Below, piece by piece: positions 16,315-25,185 of a stretch of DNA of 53,477 bases (position 1 is the stretch's first letter; the number at the start of each line of letters is the position of its first letter). The stretch lies in contig NZ_JAJJWH010000026.1 in NCBI RefSeq assembly GCF_020907245.1, positions 1 to 53,477 on the forward strand, read 5' to 3'. Source of the stretch: Pontibacter harenae (GTDB lineage Bacteria > Bacteroidota > Bacteroidia > Cytophagales > Hymenobacteraceae). The notes beneath the pieces were generated by a model. That model was not told where the DNA came from and ran no database searches. It saw only the letters and a program-made list of their open reading frames with translations. The position numbers and the translations under genes are program-made.

Positions 16315-16659
16315 TTACCATGAAGAAATCAAAGTCTTCCTAATCAGTACATCGTCTTTTGCAGCACTACGTGCACTCTCGTTTTCAAGAAGAATATTCG
16401 TCAGTTTAGGTATTTTCAGTCCTACCCGACGTGCGCTCTCTTCGCACTCCTATACTCGGGCGTCTTCACTGCACTCCTCGCGAAGCAACAGCTTGCTTAT
16501 TGGCTTTACCAAATGCCGATAACGGACTTGCGCCATCTGGATAATCTGAGTATATTTCATAGGAAATAATACTCGCGCCATACTGGGCGCGCGCAATGCA
16601 TAAGTAACCTTCGCTAATGCTTCAGGCTCCACATGCACGTGGCTGTTGTCCTTAATATC
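16315..16659 (-). pseudogene. Possible decayed reading frame with an in-frame amber stop
   Basis: On the minus strand one frame stays open from about 16659 to 16315, broken only by a TAG at 16450-16452. The upper part reads VEPEALAKVTYALRAPS and later MKYTQIIQMAQVRYRHL; after the stop it continues ECEESARRVGLKIPKLTNIL. I do not recognise the family. The uninterrupted frame on both sides suggests a former gene, but a chance frame cannot be excluded. This fills most of the 448-bp gap between the tRNA terminator and the next gene. Confidence 0.25.
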
Positions 16660-16664
16660 AAGTT

Positions 16665-17237
16665 ATGAATAAAACAGAGTTATATTCCGAAAGATTAAAG
16701 CTTAGGCTTATAGATTTATCTGATTTAGAAGCAATTCATAATCTTCATATATTACCAGAAACAGATAAGTATAACACTTTAGGAATTCCTGAAAACATAG
16801 ACGAAACTGAATCAATTATTAGGCCTTGGATTTTTGACAACCAGCAGCAAAAGATAAAGAACTATACCTTTGCCATAGAACAAATTATAACAAGTCAGTT
16901 TATAGGCTTAATTGCATTGAAACTAGGAAACTACAAGTACAGAAGAGGTGAAGTTTGGTATAAACTGCATTCTGACTATTGGGGCAAAGGGCTAGGAACA
17001 GAAGCTTTAAATAAGATACTTGACTTTGGATTTGAGTACCAGAAACTACATAGAATAGAAGCAGGCTGTGCAGTAGACAACATTGGCTCCATCAAAGTAC
17101 TTGAAAAAGTAGGCATGATAAGAGAGGGAAGAAAAAGGCAGGTATTACCTCTGAAGGTAGGCTGGTCAGACAGTTTTGAATATGCCATAGTTGAAACTGA
17201 TAAAAGAACACTCAGCACAATCGAGGCACTGTCTTAA
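16665..17237 (+). CDS. GNAT acetyltransferase, RimJ/RimL-like
   Basis: A 190-residue GNAT protein. The N-terminal YSERLKLRLIDLSDLEAIHNLH is the usual start of RimJ/RimL-type enzymes, the acetyl-CoA loop is YWGKGLGTEALNKILDFGF (about 106-124), and the C-terminal part has AVDNIGSIKVLEKVGMIREG. Targets may be a protein N-terminus or a small amine. The gene is clearly more AT-rich than its neighbours, with many AAA, ATA, TTA and AGA codons, and sits among non-coding debris. That suggests recent acquisition. A terminator follows at 17328-17353. Confidence 0.9.
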   Translation: MNKTELYSERLKLRLIDLSDLEAIHNLHILPETDKYNTLGIPENIDETESIIRPWIFDNQQQKIKNYTFAIEQIITSQFIGLIALKLGNYKYRRGEVWYKLHSDYWGKGLGTEALNKILDFGFEYQKLHRIEAGCAVDNIGSIKVLEKVGMIREGRKRQVLPLKVGWSDSFEYAIVETDKRTLSTIEALS

Positions 17238-17327
17238 AAATCAAGTGAAAGTATAGGGTTATTTCATTAACTAGACATAAGCGAAAAGAGAGCTTCAGGC
17301 GATTCGATGTACGGAAGTTTATCATGT

Positions 17328-17353
17328 GTAGCCCTGGCAATAGCTGGGGCTAC
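17328..17353 (+). terminator. Intrinsic terminator after the AT-rich acetyltransferase
   Basis: Stem GTAGCCC/GGGCTAC (17328-17334, 17347-17353) with a 12-nt loop, followed by TTCTTTT. Confidence 0.65.
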
Positions 17354-17802
17354 TTCTTTTCTGCCTCCTTCGGAGCTAAGCGGAAAGAGAGGCTTCGGCT
17401 CTTCATTACCAGAAGACTTTTCCTCTTTCTGCCCGAAACTTGGGACATAAGCTTCATCCTTCCACCTAAGTGCCTAGATGAGAATGAGCAGTTTTCGCTG
17501 CACGGCCACGTAAGCCTTCAATCCCCTGAATAAGAAGCTAAAAAAAGAGCGTGGAGATGATCGCCCCACACCGAGGAACAGAAAAATGAAAAAGACGCAG
17601 GATGGATGAAAGCTCAGACGATACAAAAGAAGATGGAAAGTAGAGAGACTCTCTGCTTGGCTCTTCAACTTCAGAAGAGCCATGGTAAGGCACGAATATA
17701 AAGCAGAAAATTTCCTGGCTTGCATGAAAACCCTGCTTAGGTATTTTTAAGATAGCTTTTCGTGAGAAAAACAGGCAGTTTGTATATACCGTTAACTTTA
17801 AC
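17354..17802. other. Gap without a recognisable gene
   Basis: Short frames on both strands overlap each other and none has a recognisable product or clean coding pattern. There are scattered GAAGAC/GTCTTC and AAGCTT-like words but no long inverted repeat. It looks like decayed sequence. Confidence 0.5.
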
Positions 17803-18006
17803 TTGAATAAGTGTGTATTCGATGAATCGTGCAAGAAGAAAGCTTATGCAAGGGATTATTGTCAGCAGTGCCTCAAAGCCAAGGTCTTGTCCGTTTCATC
17901 TGTCACTGTGTACTCCATGGAAAATTACCCGAAACTAACATGGGAGCGAAGGCTTACGCTACCCTTGCTGTACTGTTACTCCGTAAAACAGCACTGGCAC
18001 CCATAA
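17803..18006 (+). CDS. Small putative zinc-finger ORF, probably a remnant
   Basis: A 67-residue frame beginning MNKCVFDESCKKKAYARDYCQQC. The cysteines C4, C10, C20 and C23 with the AYARDYC core resemble the short CxnC...YAxGxCxxH/C zinc-binding module found at the N-terminus of some HNH-type and other DNA-binding proteins. The rest has no recognisable domain, and its 3' end runs into the terminator hairpin at 17986-18024. It may be a truncated gene start or chance. Confidence 0.25.
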   Translation: MNKCVFDESCKKKAYARDYCQQCLKAKVLSVSSVTVYSMENYPKLTWERRLTLPLLYCYSVKQHWHP

Positions 18007-18024
18007 AGGGTGCCAGTGCTGTTT
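17986..18024 (-). terminator. Terminator of the first sus operon
   Basis: Perfect 17-bp stem (17986-18002 with 18008-18024) and a 5-nt ATAAA loop, 41 bp past the lipoprotein stop. Confidence 0.85.
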
Positions 18025-18065
18025 ACTCTTTATTTAAGAAGAAAATTCTATCGCCTTTATACGCC

Positions 18066-18506
18066 TTACTTTACCTGCACCTGCGACAGTTTTGTAAAGG
18101 CCTGCCCCTTATAGCTTCCAGACCACTCTAACTGAGCAGCATTCCCTTTTTGGGGACTTGAAAAGCCTAATTCGGCCCAGGTTTTTGTCAGGTTTACTTT
18201 TCCTGAGGCATCCGTGGTTAAAGTGCCCATATCCATTCCGTTGGCTTTGATTTTGAGAGCAAGATTGGAGACAGGAATAGAGTCAACTCCCACTGTATGA
18301 TCCAGTATCCCGCTTTTATCGAGCTCATAAACAGTGGTTGTGATATTTACTGACTCACTCGCCTGGAAAGATGTTCCTTCTATAAGAACCAACACAGGGG
18401 ACTCTACCCGGTCAATCACCATATCTTCCTCTTTTTCACAACTTGTCAGGAAAAAGCACAGGGAAAACAGCGTGAGAAGTACTCTACTAGTATATTTAAT
18501 TTTCAT
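18066..18506 (-). CDS. Small lipoprotein at the end of the first sus operon
   Basis: A 146-residue lipoprotein. The signal ends in lipobox LTSC with the lipidated C23, followed by acidic EKEED, a surface-export-like signal in Bacteroidota. The rest is predicted beta-rich and Ig-like (ESVNITTTVYELDKSGIL, LALKIKANGMDMGTLTTDASGKVNLTKTW), reading like a carrier or transthyretin-like fold. It lies 45 bp after the SusD stop. It may be a surface accessory to the SusC/D complex; the ligand is unknown. Confidence 0.8.
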   Translation of the reverse strand: MKIKYTSRVLLTLFSLCFFLTSCEKEEDMVIDRVESPVLVLIEGTSFQASESVNITTTVYELDKSGILDHTVGVDSIPVSNLALKIKANGMDMGTLTTDASGKVNLTKTWAELGFSSPQKGNAAQLEWSGSYKGQAFTKLSQVQVK

Positions 18507-18551
18507 CTCTTTTGAATTTAAAATGTTAAACTACTCTGGATGCTTTGCTCC

Positions 18552-20024
18552 TTACTCAGTCCACCACATCTCGGTTTTTTTGTCGTCTGCGCCACCGTTC
18601 AATGCGATGCCTGCTTCAAGCTGCGTAGCATTCAGAGAATACTCTGAACCAGGATACTGCAACCGTGTTGGCAGCACACCATCATTCATGAAGATAGCCC
18701 TTGAGTCTGGAGCTGGTAATACTGGGTAACCTGTACGGCGGTATTCGGTCCAAGCCTCTACGCCCTGACCAAATATGGCAATCCATTTCTGGGTCATGAT
18801 GTTCTCTTTTGTTGCAAGACCTGCTGTAGCCAAGTAGTCGTCAGGCATCTCTAAATTATATTGAGCAAAAGAGGCTGCAATGGCTTGCTCATAGTAGCTT
18901 TGGGCATCACCAGAAACATCACCATCCAGTGCGGCTTCAGCCAGCACAAACAACAACTCTGAATAAGTCATCACGACACTGGGGGTAGTTGGTTCCATAA
19001 AATAAGTACCTAACTTCGCACTACTCGCGAGGTAAGTTGTCGCGATGGCGTCTGGCAACCCGTTGGGCACGCCAATGTACTGGCCATCCACTGCTTGCCC
19101 ATAAACAGCAAGCCGAGGATCCTTCAGGGCCTGCAGCCTGTCAACCAATGTCTTGCTTAGGTTCCAGTCTGTACGACCTCCCTGAATCATTACCTCGTGC
19201 CATTCGTTATTACTCGGCCTAACACTGGAGTGCTGAAGCGCAACTATGTCGCTGTTACTTTCAAAAATGGGATAAGTTGCTGGGTCGCCCAATATCTCCG
19301 CCATCACAGCACGAGACTCTGTTGGCTTTTTGGCCGCCTGCCGGTTGGCTAACTTCAGCCGCAGGGAGTTGGCAAATTTTTTCCATTTAAGAATGTCGCC
19401 TCCAAACAGAATATCACCGTTTATGGCCGGACCACCCACCACTAATTTTTCGTTGGCCAGTTTCAGGTCGTTCAGCAAACCGGCATACACAGCTTCCTGC
19501 GAATCATATGCAGGAGTGTAAATAGGGCTTTCTGCGGTACCCTGTAGGGCCTCGCTGTAAGGGATAGCCCCGTATAAATCCGTTAGCACAGAAAAAGTCC
19601 AGGAGCGCATCACCAGGCCAACGCCTTCGTAATTGACATTCGGATTTCTCCCTTCCGGACCAGACTGAACCACGATCCGCTGAAAGTTGAGCAGGGCATC
19701 GTTGTAAAAGCCTTTCCAGTTATTTGTATAGTAGGCGGGGCTCATGTTGTAGTTGTCGCCCTCGTCTGAATAGATGTTACGGGCCAGGTACTGCACCCAT
19801 AGCATTCCGCCATCCAAGTTGATGCGCTCAAAGCGAGAGCGGTGTCCCCAGTAACGGTCTACACTCGATTCTATCCCGGCGGGCAGGAGCACCGCCGAGC
19901 TTACCGTATTCGGCTGGTTCGGGCTAACGTTCATTTCCTCGAAGCCTTCCGTGCAGGCGCTAGCCATCAAAACCCCAGCTGTGATGTATAATGCTTTGAT
20001 CAATTTGCCTTTATATATTTTCAT
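18552..20024 (-). CDS. SusD/RagB-type outer-membrane lipoprotein, SusD-like family 2
   Basis: A 490-residue surface lipoprotein with lipobox ASAC near residue 24. The early NVSPNQPNTV motif, the aromatic WVQYLARNIYSDEGDNYNMSPAYYTNNWKGFYNDAL stretch and the C-terminal YRRTGYPVLPAPDS segment mark the SusD-like_2 group (nutrient-binding OM lipoproteins), often linked to peptides rather than glycans. It acts as the lid of the SusC channel encoded 38 bp upstream. No glycosidases are nearby, so the substrate is open; the flanking amine-handling enzymes make an amino compound or peptide plausible. Confidence 0.93.
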   Translation of the reverse strand: MKIYKGKLIKALYITAGVLMASACTEGFEEMNVSPNQPNTVSSAVLLPAGIESSVDRYWGHRSRFERINLDGGMLWVQYLARNIYSDEGDNYNMSPAYYTNNWKGFYNDALLNFQRIVVQSGPEGRNPNVNYEGVGLVMRSWTFSVLTDLYGAIPYSEALQGTAESPIYTPAYDSQEAVYAGLLNDLKLANEKLVVGGPAINGDILFGGDILKWKKFANSLRLKLANRQAAKKPTESRAVMAEILGDPATYPIFESNSDIVALQHSSVRPSNNEWHEVMIQGGRTDWNLSKTLVDRLQALKDPRLAVYGQAVDGQYIGVPNGLPDAIATTYLASSAKLGTYFMEPTTPSVVMTYSELLFVLAEAALDGDVSGDAQSYYEQAIAASFAQYNLEMPDDYLATAGLATKENIMTQKWIAIFGQGVEAWTEYRRTGYPVLPAPDSRAIFMNDGVLPTRLQYPGSEYSLNATQLEAGIALNGGADDKKTEMWWTE

Positions 20025-20062
20025 ATGGTTAATCCTATTGAGAAAAATAAATGAGAATTTAA

Positions 20063-23000
20063 TTAGAACCTTACATCCAGGTTAACCCCCATACTTCTGC
20101 TGTTTGGCAGCTGACCATAGGTAAAGCCCTGAGCATTGCCACCTTGAGAGTCTATTTCTGGATCGATGTGTGGGTTGTTTTTGAAGAGAATAGCCAGGTT
20201 CCTGCCTACAAATGATATTCTAGCAGACTGTGCTTTGATTTTGCTTGTCAGGAAAGCCGGTATCTCATAACCTAAGCTAACTTCCCGCAACTTCACATAA
20301 GAGGCATCGATGATAGCCGACTCATGATATGTCCGCGGATTGTTATAGCTGTAGAAAAGCTTCGCATCTGCAATAACATCGTTGGGCACATACATAGGGT
20401 CCTCATCTGATCCTATGTTTTTCACACCTTTTCCGATGACGCCTTCCTCGCGTCCTACTGCTGTTTCGGCATACTGGCCTGTCCAACGGGCGGTACCAGT
20501 TCCTTCATCAAAGATGTCTCCGCCTTTTTTGACATCAATCAAAGCACTCAAGGTAATACCTTTGAAGGAAAGCGTATTCGACATGCCACCTATCCAATCT
20601 GGCTGAATGTTACCCAATACTTGTTGCCCCGTGGCCACCTGCGGCAGGCCGTTTTTGTAAACGATTTCACCCTCGGGCGATCTTTGAAAGGCCGTACCAT
20701 AGAAAGTGCCGTAAGGCTGCCCTACTCGCGCCTCAAGCGACATACCACGGGTAGCATGGAGGGTATAGGTGGTTAGGCCTTCGGCTAGTTCTACTACATG
20801 GCTTCGATTGCGTGCATAGTTGACAGAAACCTCCCACTGGAATCCGTTGCCTAGCATAACGGGTGTTCCACTCAGCATCACCTCTACCCCTTTGTTTGTT
20901 ACTTCTCCTGCATTCAGGAAACGACGGTTATAACCGCTTGCCTTGGATATTTCTACCCCCAGAATCTGGTCTTCAGTGCTTTGGCTGTAGTAGGTGGCAT
21001 CCAAAGCGATTCTTCCATTCAAGAAGCGTACGTCTAGCCCTAATTCCGTGCCTGTTGTAATCTCAGGCTTCAGGTTTGCATTGTTGATGTCTGTGCTCTC
21101 GCCGAACGCAGGCAAAGAACCGTTCCAGGGAGTACTGGCATTATAGAGCTGATAGAGTTGATAAGGATCCGCATCGTTACCAACCTGTGCCCAACTGCCC
21201 CTTACTTTGGCAAAAGAAAAGATGTTGCTGTGCAGGTTTAGCAGATCTGTTACGACTGCGCTCATCGAGACAGACGGATAGAAGAAGGAGTTGTTGCTTG
21301 CAGGAAGCGTACTGGACCAATCGTTGCGACCAGTCACATCCAGGAACAGAGCATCACGGAAACTAAACTGAGCTGCTCCAAAAAGGCTTTGAACATTTAG
21401 CTCTTCTATGGCACTCTGGTTACTGTTCGGAACAGCGTTATTGTTCAGCGTATACAAGCCATCAATTACCAACCGCGTTACTGCAGCATAATTGCGCTTA
21501 TAGTAGTTATTGCGGTAAACGCCTCCTGCCTGTGCATTAAAAGAAAAATCAGGTGTAAAGTCCTGCTTATAGCTCAAGATTGCATCATGGTTTGTTTCTT
21601 GGTTTCGGAGCACTTCTTCGCTGTAGGCCCCAAATAAGGGATTACCGTTCGACATCCGCTCCCAGGCGTTCACATTGATACGGGTGTCGGTCCAGAAGTC
21701 GGTTCCGCTTCTTACCATGAGACTCAGCCTATCAGTAAAGTCATAGGTTAAAGAGGCATTTCCCCGTAGCCTGTCCTTGTCGTTGCCATTGGTCAGTGCA
21801 TCCTGTATAAAGAAAGGGTTTGAGAAAAAAGTGTGCTGCCAGTTGGGAGGCAGGTTATCGCCTGGCCGTTGGATATGCACATCCTCGTAATCACGCCAGT
21901 CCTTTAAACGCCCCCAGGACACATGCCTGTGCGACCAGATAAACTGCTGCCCCGATTGATAAGAGCGATTGCCTGATCCAGACTCCACATATTCGCCACT
22001 TACGACTGCTTTCAGCTTCGGTGTAAGGTTGTAGGATGAGTTGATGTTAAAGTTATTGCGCTTGAAATCGTTGTTATACATAATACCTTTCTGGTCTAAG
22101 TGACCAATAGACAAGCGGAAGCTACCCTTATCATTGCCTCCAGTAAGTGCTATCGAATTGAAAAAAGTCTGGCCAGTTTCCCAATATTCCTCCCAGTTAT
22201 TCGGCTGCGGTGTCAAAGGTGCCACGTCTGTTCCAGTCCACCACTGCCGCACAAGGCGACCATCCATAGGAGCACCCCAGCTTTCATCCGTACCAGCCGT
22301 ACCGCTTAGGGGAGCATTGGGACCGTAGGCAGCACGATACTGCTCAACCTCTGAAGGATCTGTTATAGAACCGCTTCGACCATTGTTGTACCAGGTGCGG
22401 TAGCCGTTGCCCCCGCCGTAAATATCCTGAAAGCCTGGCTTCACCAATGGTCTTTCAAAAGTGGCACTGGAGCTTAACTCAACACCTATTCCCTTGGTGC
22501 CCGATCCGTTTTTAGTTGTCACCAGAATAACACCGTTGGCAGCCCGCGAACCGTATAGGGCAGCGGCGTTTGGTCCTTTCAATATAGACATGGAAGCGAT
22601 GTTGTCTGGGTTGATTTCCGAAATGCCGCCTCCGTACCGATTATCATTGGACTGCTGAAGCGGGACACCGTCTACCACCACCAGCGGTTGGTTGTTGCGG
22701 CTAACGGAGCCCATGCCTCGGATAGTGATGTTGGAGCTGCTACCAGGCCCTCCGTTGCTGCTAACCTGCACCCCAGCCACCCGGCCCGACAGGTTATTGA
22801 CCACATTGGATGTTTTTACCTCGGTTAGTTTTTCCCCGCCTAGTTCCTGCACTGTATATCCTAGGGCTTTCTTCTCCCTTTTGATACCCAAAGCAGTTAC
22901 CACTACTTCTGAAAGCTGTTTTGAATCAGGCGACATTACAATATCATAGCTGGCTTGGTTGCCTATAGGCACCTCCTGTGCCATCATACCAATGAAAGAG

Positions 23001-23221
23001 AAGACGAGTATACCCCCCTCTTCAGGAACTGAAAGGCTGAAATTACCTTCCAAACCAGTGACAGTTCCTTTGGTGGTTCCCTTAAGCACAATACTTACCC
23101 CAGGAAGCGGTAAGTCATCTTCCTGAGAGATCACCGTTCCAGAAATCGTCCGGCTTTGAGCTACTGCATAGCTGCTATGCAGTAGCCATATAACCATTAC
23201 TGCTAGTAAAGTTTTGTTCAT
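20063..23221 (-). CDS. SusC/RagA-type TonB-dependent outer-membrane transporter
   Basis: A 1052-residue OM protein. It has a signal peptide (1-21), a CarboxypepD_reg-like domain (about 24-105, SGTVISQEDDLPLPGVSIVLKG), a TonB-box-like stretch before VVVTALGIKREKKALGY, and a plug domain with GGPGSSSNITIRGMGS and VVDGVPL. The signature GPNAAALYGSRAANGVILVTTK follows, then the 22-strand barrel ending in aromatic LDVRF. It pairs with the SusD-like lipoprotein downstream. No regulator gene (ECF sigma/anti-sigma or hybrid kinase) is adjacent. The plug has ALGIKREKKALGY instead of the more common GYGTQKK, a known variant. Confidence 0.96.
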   Translation of the reverse strand: MNKTLLAVMVIWLLHSSYAVAQSRTISGTVISQEDDLPLPGVSIVLKGTTKGTVTGLEGNFSLSVPEEGGILVFSFIGMMAQEVPIGNQASYDIVMSPDSKQLSEVVVTALGIKREKKALGYTVQELGGEKLTEVKTSNVVNNLSGRVAGVQVSSNGGPGSSSNITIRGMGSVSRNNQPLVVVDGVPLQQSNDNRYGGGISEINPDNIASMSILKGPNAAALYGSRAANGVILVTTKNGSGTKGIGVELSSSATFERPLVKPGFQDIYGGGNGYRTWYNNGRSGSITDPSEVEQYRAAYGPNAPLSGTAGTDESWGAPMDGRLVRQWWTGTDVAPLTPQPNNWEEYWETGQTFFNSIALTGGNDKGSFRLSIGHLDQKGIMYNNDFKRNNFNINSSYNLTPKLKAVVSGEYVESGSGNRSYQSGQQFIWSHRHVSWGRLKDWRDYEDVHIQRPGDNLPPNWQHTFFSNPFFIQDALTNGNDKDRLRGNASLTYDFTDRLSLMVRSGTDFWTDTRINVNAWERMSNGNPLFGAYSEEVLRNQETNHDAILSYKQDFTPDFSFNAQAGGVYRNNYYKRNYAAVTRLVIDGLYTLNNNAVPNSNQSAIEELNVQSLFGAAQFSFRDALFLDVTGRNDWSSTLPASNNSFFYPSVSMSAVVTDLLNLHSNIFSFAKVRGSWAQVGNDADPYQLYQLYNASTPWNGSLPAFGESTDINNANLKPEITTGTELGLDVRFLNGRIALDATYYSQSTEDQILGVEISKASGYNRRFLNAGEVTNKGVEVMLSGTPVMLGNGFQWEVSVNYARNRSHVVELAEGLTTYTLHATRGMSLEARVGQPYGTFYGTAFQRSPEGEIVYKNGLPQVATGQQVLGNIQPDWIGGMSNTLSFKGITLSALIDVKKGGDIFDEGTGTARWTGQYAETAVGREEGVIGKGVKNIGSDEDPMYVPNDVIADAKLFYSYNNPRTYHESAIIDASYVKLREVSLGYEIPAFLTSKIKAQSARISFVGRNLAILFKNNPHIDPEIDSQGGNAQGFTYGQLPNSRSMGVNLDVRF

Positions 23222-23688
23222 GATTTATTAAAATTTAAAGTGAAAATAAGAAGGAAAGCAGAGGCAAAATGCCCACAGGAACGGTGGAGCCCAGCCAACA
23301 GTATTTATATTATACAATAATATATCAGTTGACTGTAGTAGTGTGTGTTTTATCAATATTAATGTATCAAAACAAGAAACGCAAGCTTGTGTTTAAAATA
23401 TTTTTAAAATAAGTATGTATTTATTAATAATACCGCACTTAAACAGTTTTTGATTTAGAATGTGTTAATAAAAACAAAAAACAAGATCGCACTGTAAGTA
23501 ACCACTTACTACCACACACCATTAAACCTTACCCCCCCTTAAAATATACCTGTAAATAAAAATAAAATAGACCTTGCTAATATACCCCCCTTAATTTTTA
23601 TACCCTTTTTTAAGTATCTTATATAATTTTTGATTATACTTGATATAAATTCAAATAAAGACTTATCAGATACACAAAGGAAATCGAC
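23222..23688. promoter_or_regulatory. Divergent control region between susC-1 and the Hint-domain gene
   Basis: 467 bp, strongly AT-rich, without genes. Two near-identical C-runs, TACC(C)nTTAA at about 23530-23542 and 23583-23592, lie about 53 bp apart. TATAATTTTTG at about 23632-23642 is a TAnnTTTG-like element (one extra base) on the plus strand. No clean promoter is visible for susC. Confidence 0.4.
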
Positions 23689-23727
23689 ATGATACCAAAC
23701 AACCAAAATCTAAATTATTTTATATTT

Positions 23728-24735
23728 ATGAAATCTAAACAGAACTATGCAGCTCGTCTTTGTCTTTTAGTCATAGGATTCATAACCGTAGCTGCTTTCA
23801 ACAGCTACGGACAGAACGGACCGGCCTCACTTACGGTGGAAGACTATAAGAAATACACCTCCTTTAAAATAGAGAGTCCGGAGGAAGACACTTACATCAA
23901 GTTTGAGAGCACTTATATACTGGACCGGGAGGCAAAGCCCTATGTATTCAACTACAGCGACGGGGTCGAAAGAAAGATCTATGTCTATAAGATGCTAAAA
24001 GGAGCGAACAGAGACGAGGTCGGCACCATGGCGATGTATGCTGCGCCAAAGAGCGGCAAAACCATCAAGGTGTGCATCCCTGGAGCGGGTGCAGACAAAA
24101 AGGTTTGGGACTATTATATAGATGAGTTAAAGCTTAACGGGGAGCAGGAAAAAGGCTTTCTATCGACACTGGCGTTTGTTCTTTCCAGAGAATACTCCCA
24201 TGAGCACGCCAATGCAGGCAAAGGCAGCACAGTGGCAAAGGAAAACGATGACTATGACTTCTGCTTTCCGGGTGGAGCGCTTGTAGCCTTAGCCGACGGA
24301 ACGGCCAAACCAATTGAGCAGGTGAAAGCCGGTGATAAGGTGGTAGCCTTTGATGTAAATTCCCGAGGTACTCGCCAGACTACTGTAACAGGTGTACAGG
24401 CGCACTACAAAGAAGAAGGTATCCAGATCACAAAGCTTGTGCTGCTGCCAACCGAGGAGATATTTGCGTCTGCCGATTCCTGGACACCGGCAACCCCTAT
24501 AGAAATCGAATCAACCGGCAACCACCCTATCTACACAAAAGACGGCAAGAAAGAGATGCGCCAAATAGAGGCAGGAGACATTCTCTACCACTTCGACAGC
24601 TCTATGCGTGGGTTCAGGGAGTACAGAGTAGTGGCGAAAGTACTGCAAGAACAACAACTTATAAATCAGGTATATAACCTGGAGACTGAGGCTGGCAACT
24701 ACCTTGTGAACGGCACAGTGGTGTTGGACAAGTAA
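23728..24735 (+). CDS. Secreted protein with C-terminal Hint (hedgehog/intein) domain
   Basis: A secreted protein of 335 residues from this ATG. The frame is open to an ATG 39 bp earlier (23689, with AAAGGA in front), but this one gives a standard signal peptide (KSKQNYAARLCLLVIGFITVAAF...SYG/QNG). Numbered from the upstream ATG, an unrecognised domain (about 44-190) is followed by a Hint domain from C192 (FCFPGGALVALADGTAKPIEQ) to the end. Block A nucleophile C192, block B TGNH (T276, H279) and a closing strand VYNLETEAGNYLVNG are visible. The protein ends directly after it (VVLDK), so there is no C-extein. This is the hedgehog layout: cleavage would activate the N-domain C-terminus as a thioester. 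The gene is divergent from susC-1. Confidence 0.85.
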   Translation: MKSKQNYAARLCLLVIGFITVAAFNSYGQNGPASLTVEDYKKYTSFKIESPEEDTYIKFESTYILDREAKPYVFNYSDGVERKIYVYKMLKGANRDEVGTMAMYAAPKSGKTIKVCIPGAGADKKVWDYYIDELKLNGEQEKGFLSTLAFVLSREYSHEHANAGKGSTVAKENDDYDFCFPGGALVALADGTAKPIEQVKAGDKVVAFDVNSRGTRQTTVTGVQAHYKEEGIQITKLVLLPTEEIFASADSWTPATPIEIESTGNHPIYTKDGKKEMRQIEAGDILYHFDSSMRGFREYRVVAKVLQEQQLINQVYNLETEAGNYLVNGTVVLDK

Positions 24736-24748
24736 AATAATCCTATTC

Positions 24749-24834
24749 TGAAAGGATACTAAACCTAAAACACAGGGCCCCCTGGGTGGAATAACATCCA
24801 GGGGGCCCTGTGTTTTAGGTTTAGTATCCTTTCA
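24749..24834. repeat. 37-bp perfect inverted repeat after the Hint gene
   Basis: Arms 24749-24785 and 24798-24834 are exact complements with a GGGCCCCC core; three more pairs (one G-T) close the apex to a 6-nt loop. No T run follows on either strand. It starts 14 bp after the Hint stop codon, so it can act as a terminator or 3' end stabiliser. Confidence 0.9.
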
Positions 24835-25073
24835 ACCAAGGCCAATGAAGTCGTCAACACAAAAAAACTTACCCTCCGCTATTTATTGGTAAAAGCTACT
24901 ACCCAACCCAGGACACATATGACCTAGACCAAGATAGCGCAAAGCTAAACGAATAGGACAGCCTCAATCGTAAACCCTATGTTATAAAGCTGCCACAAAG
25001 TAAGCAACTACTCAAAAACAACAATTGTATATCAGCAAAATCATACACCGCATTTCCCTGCTCATTAGGTTTT
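24835..25073. other. Gap between two long hairpins, no gene seen
   Basis: Neither strand shows a reading frame with coding character. The sequence is AT-rich and unremarkable apart from the hairpins at both edges. Confidence 0.5.
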
Positions 25074-25122
25074 AGCAAATAGAAAGCCTTTCCGTATTAT
25101 ACGGAAAGGCTTTCTATTTGCT
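25074..25122 (-). terminator. 23-bp perfect hairpin, terminator of the aminotransferase gene
   Basis: Arms 25074-25096 and 25100-25122 are exact complements with a 3-nt loop, 63 bp past the stop codon at 25186. There is no T tract on the minus strand. Confidence 0.75.
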
Positions 25123-25185
25123 CCCAGAATGTCTTAAAACAGGTAAAAGGGAGGAAGCTACCCAAATAAACGTGTCAGGCCAAGG

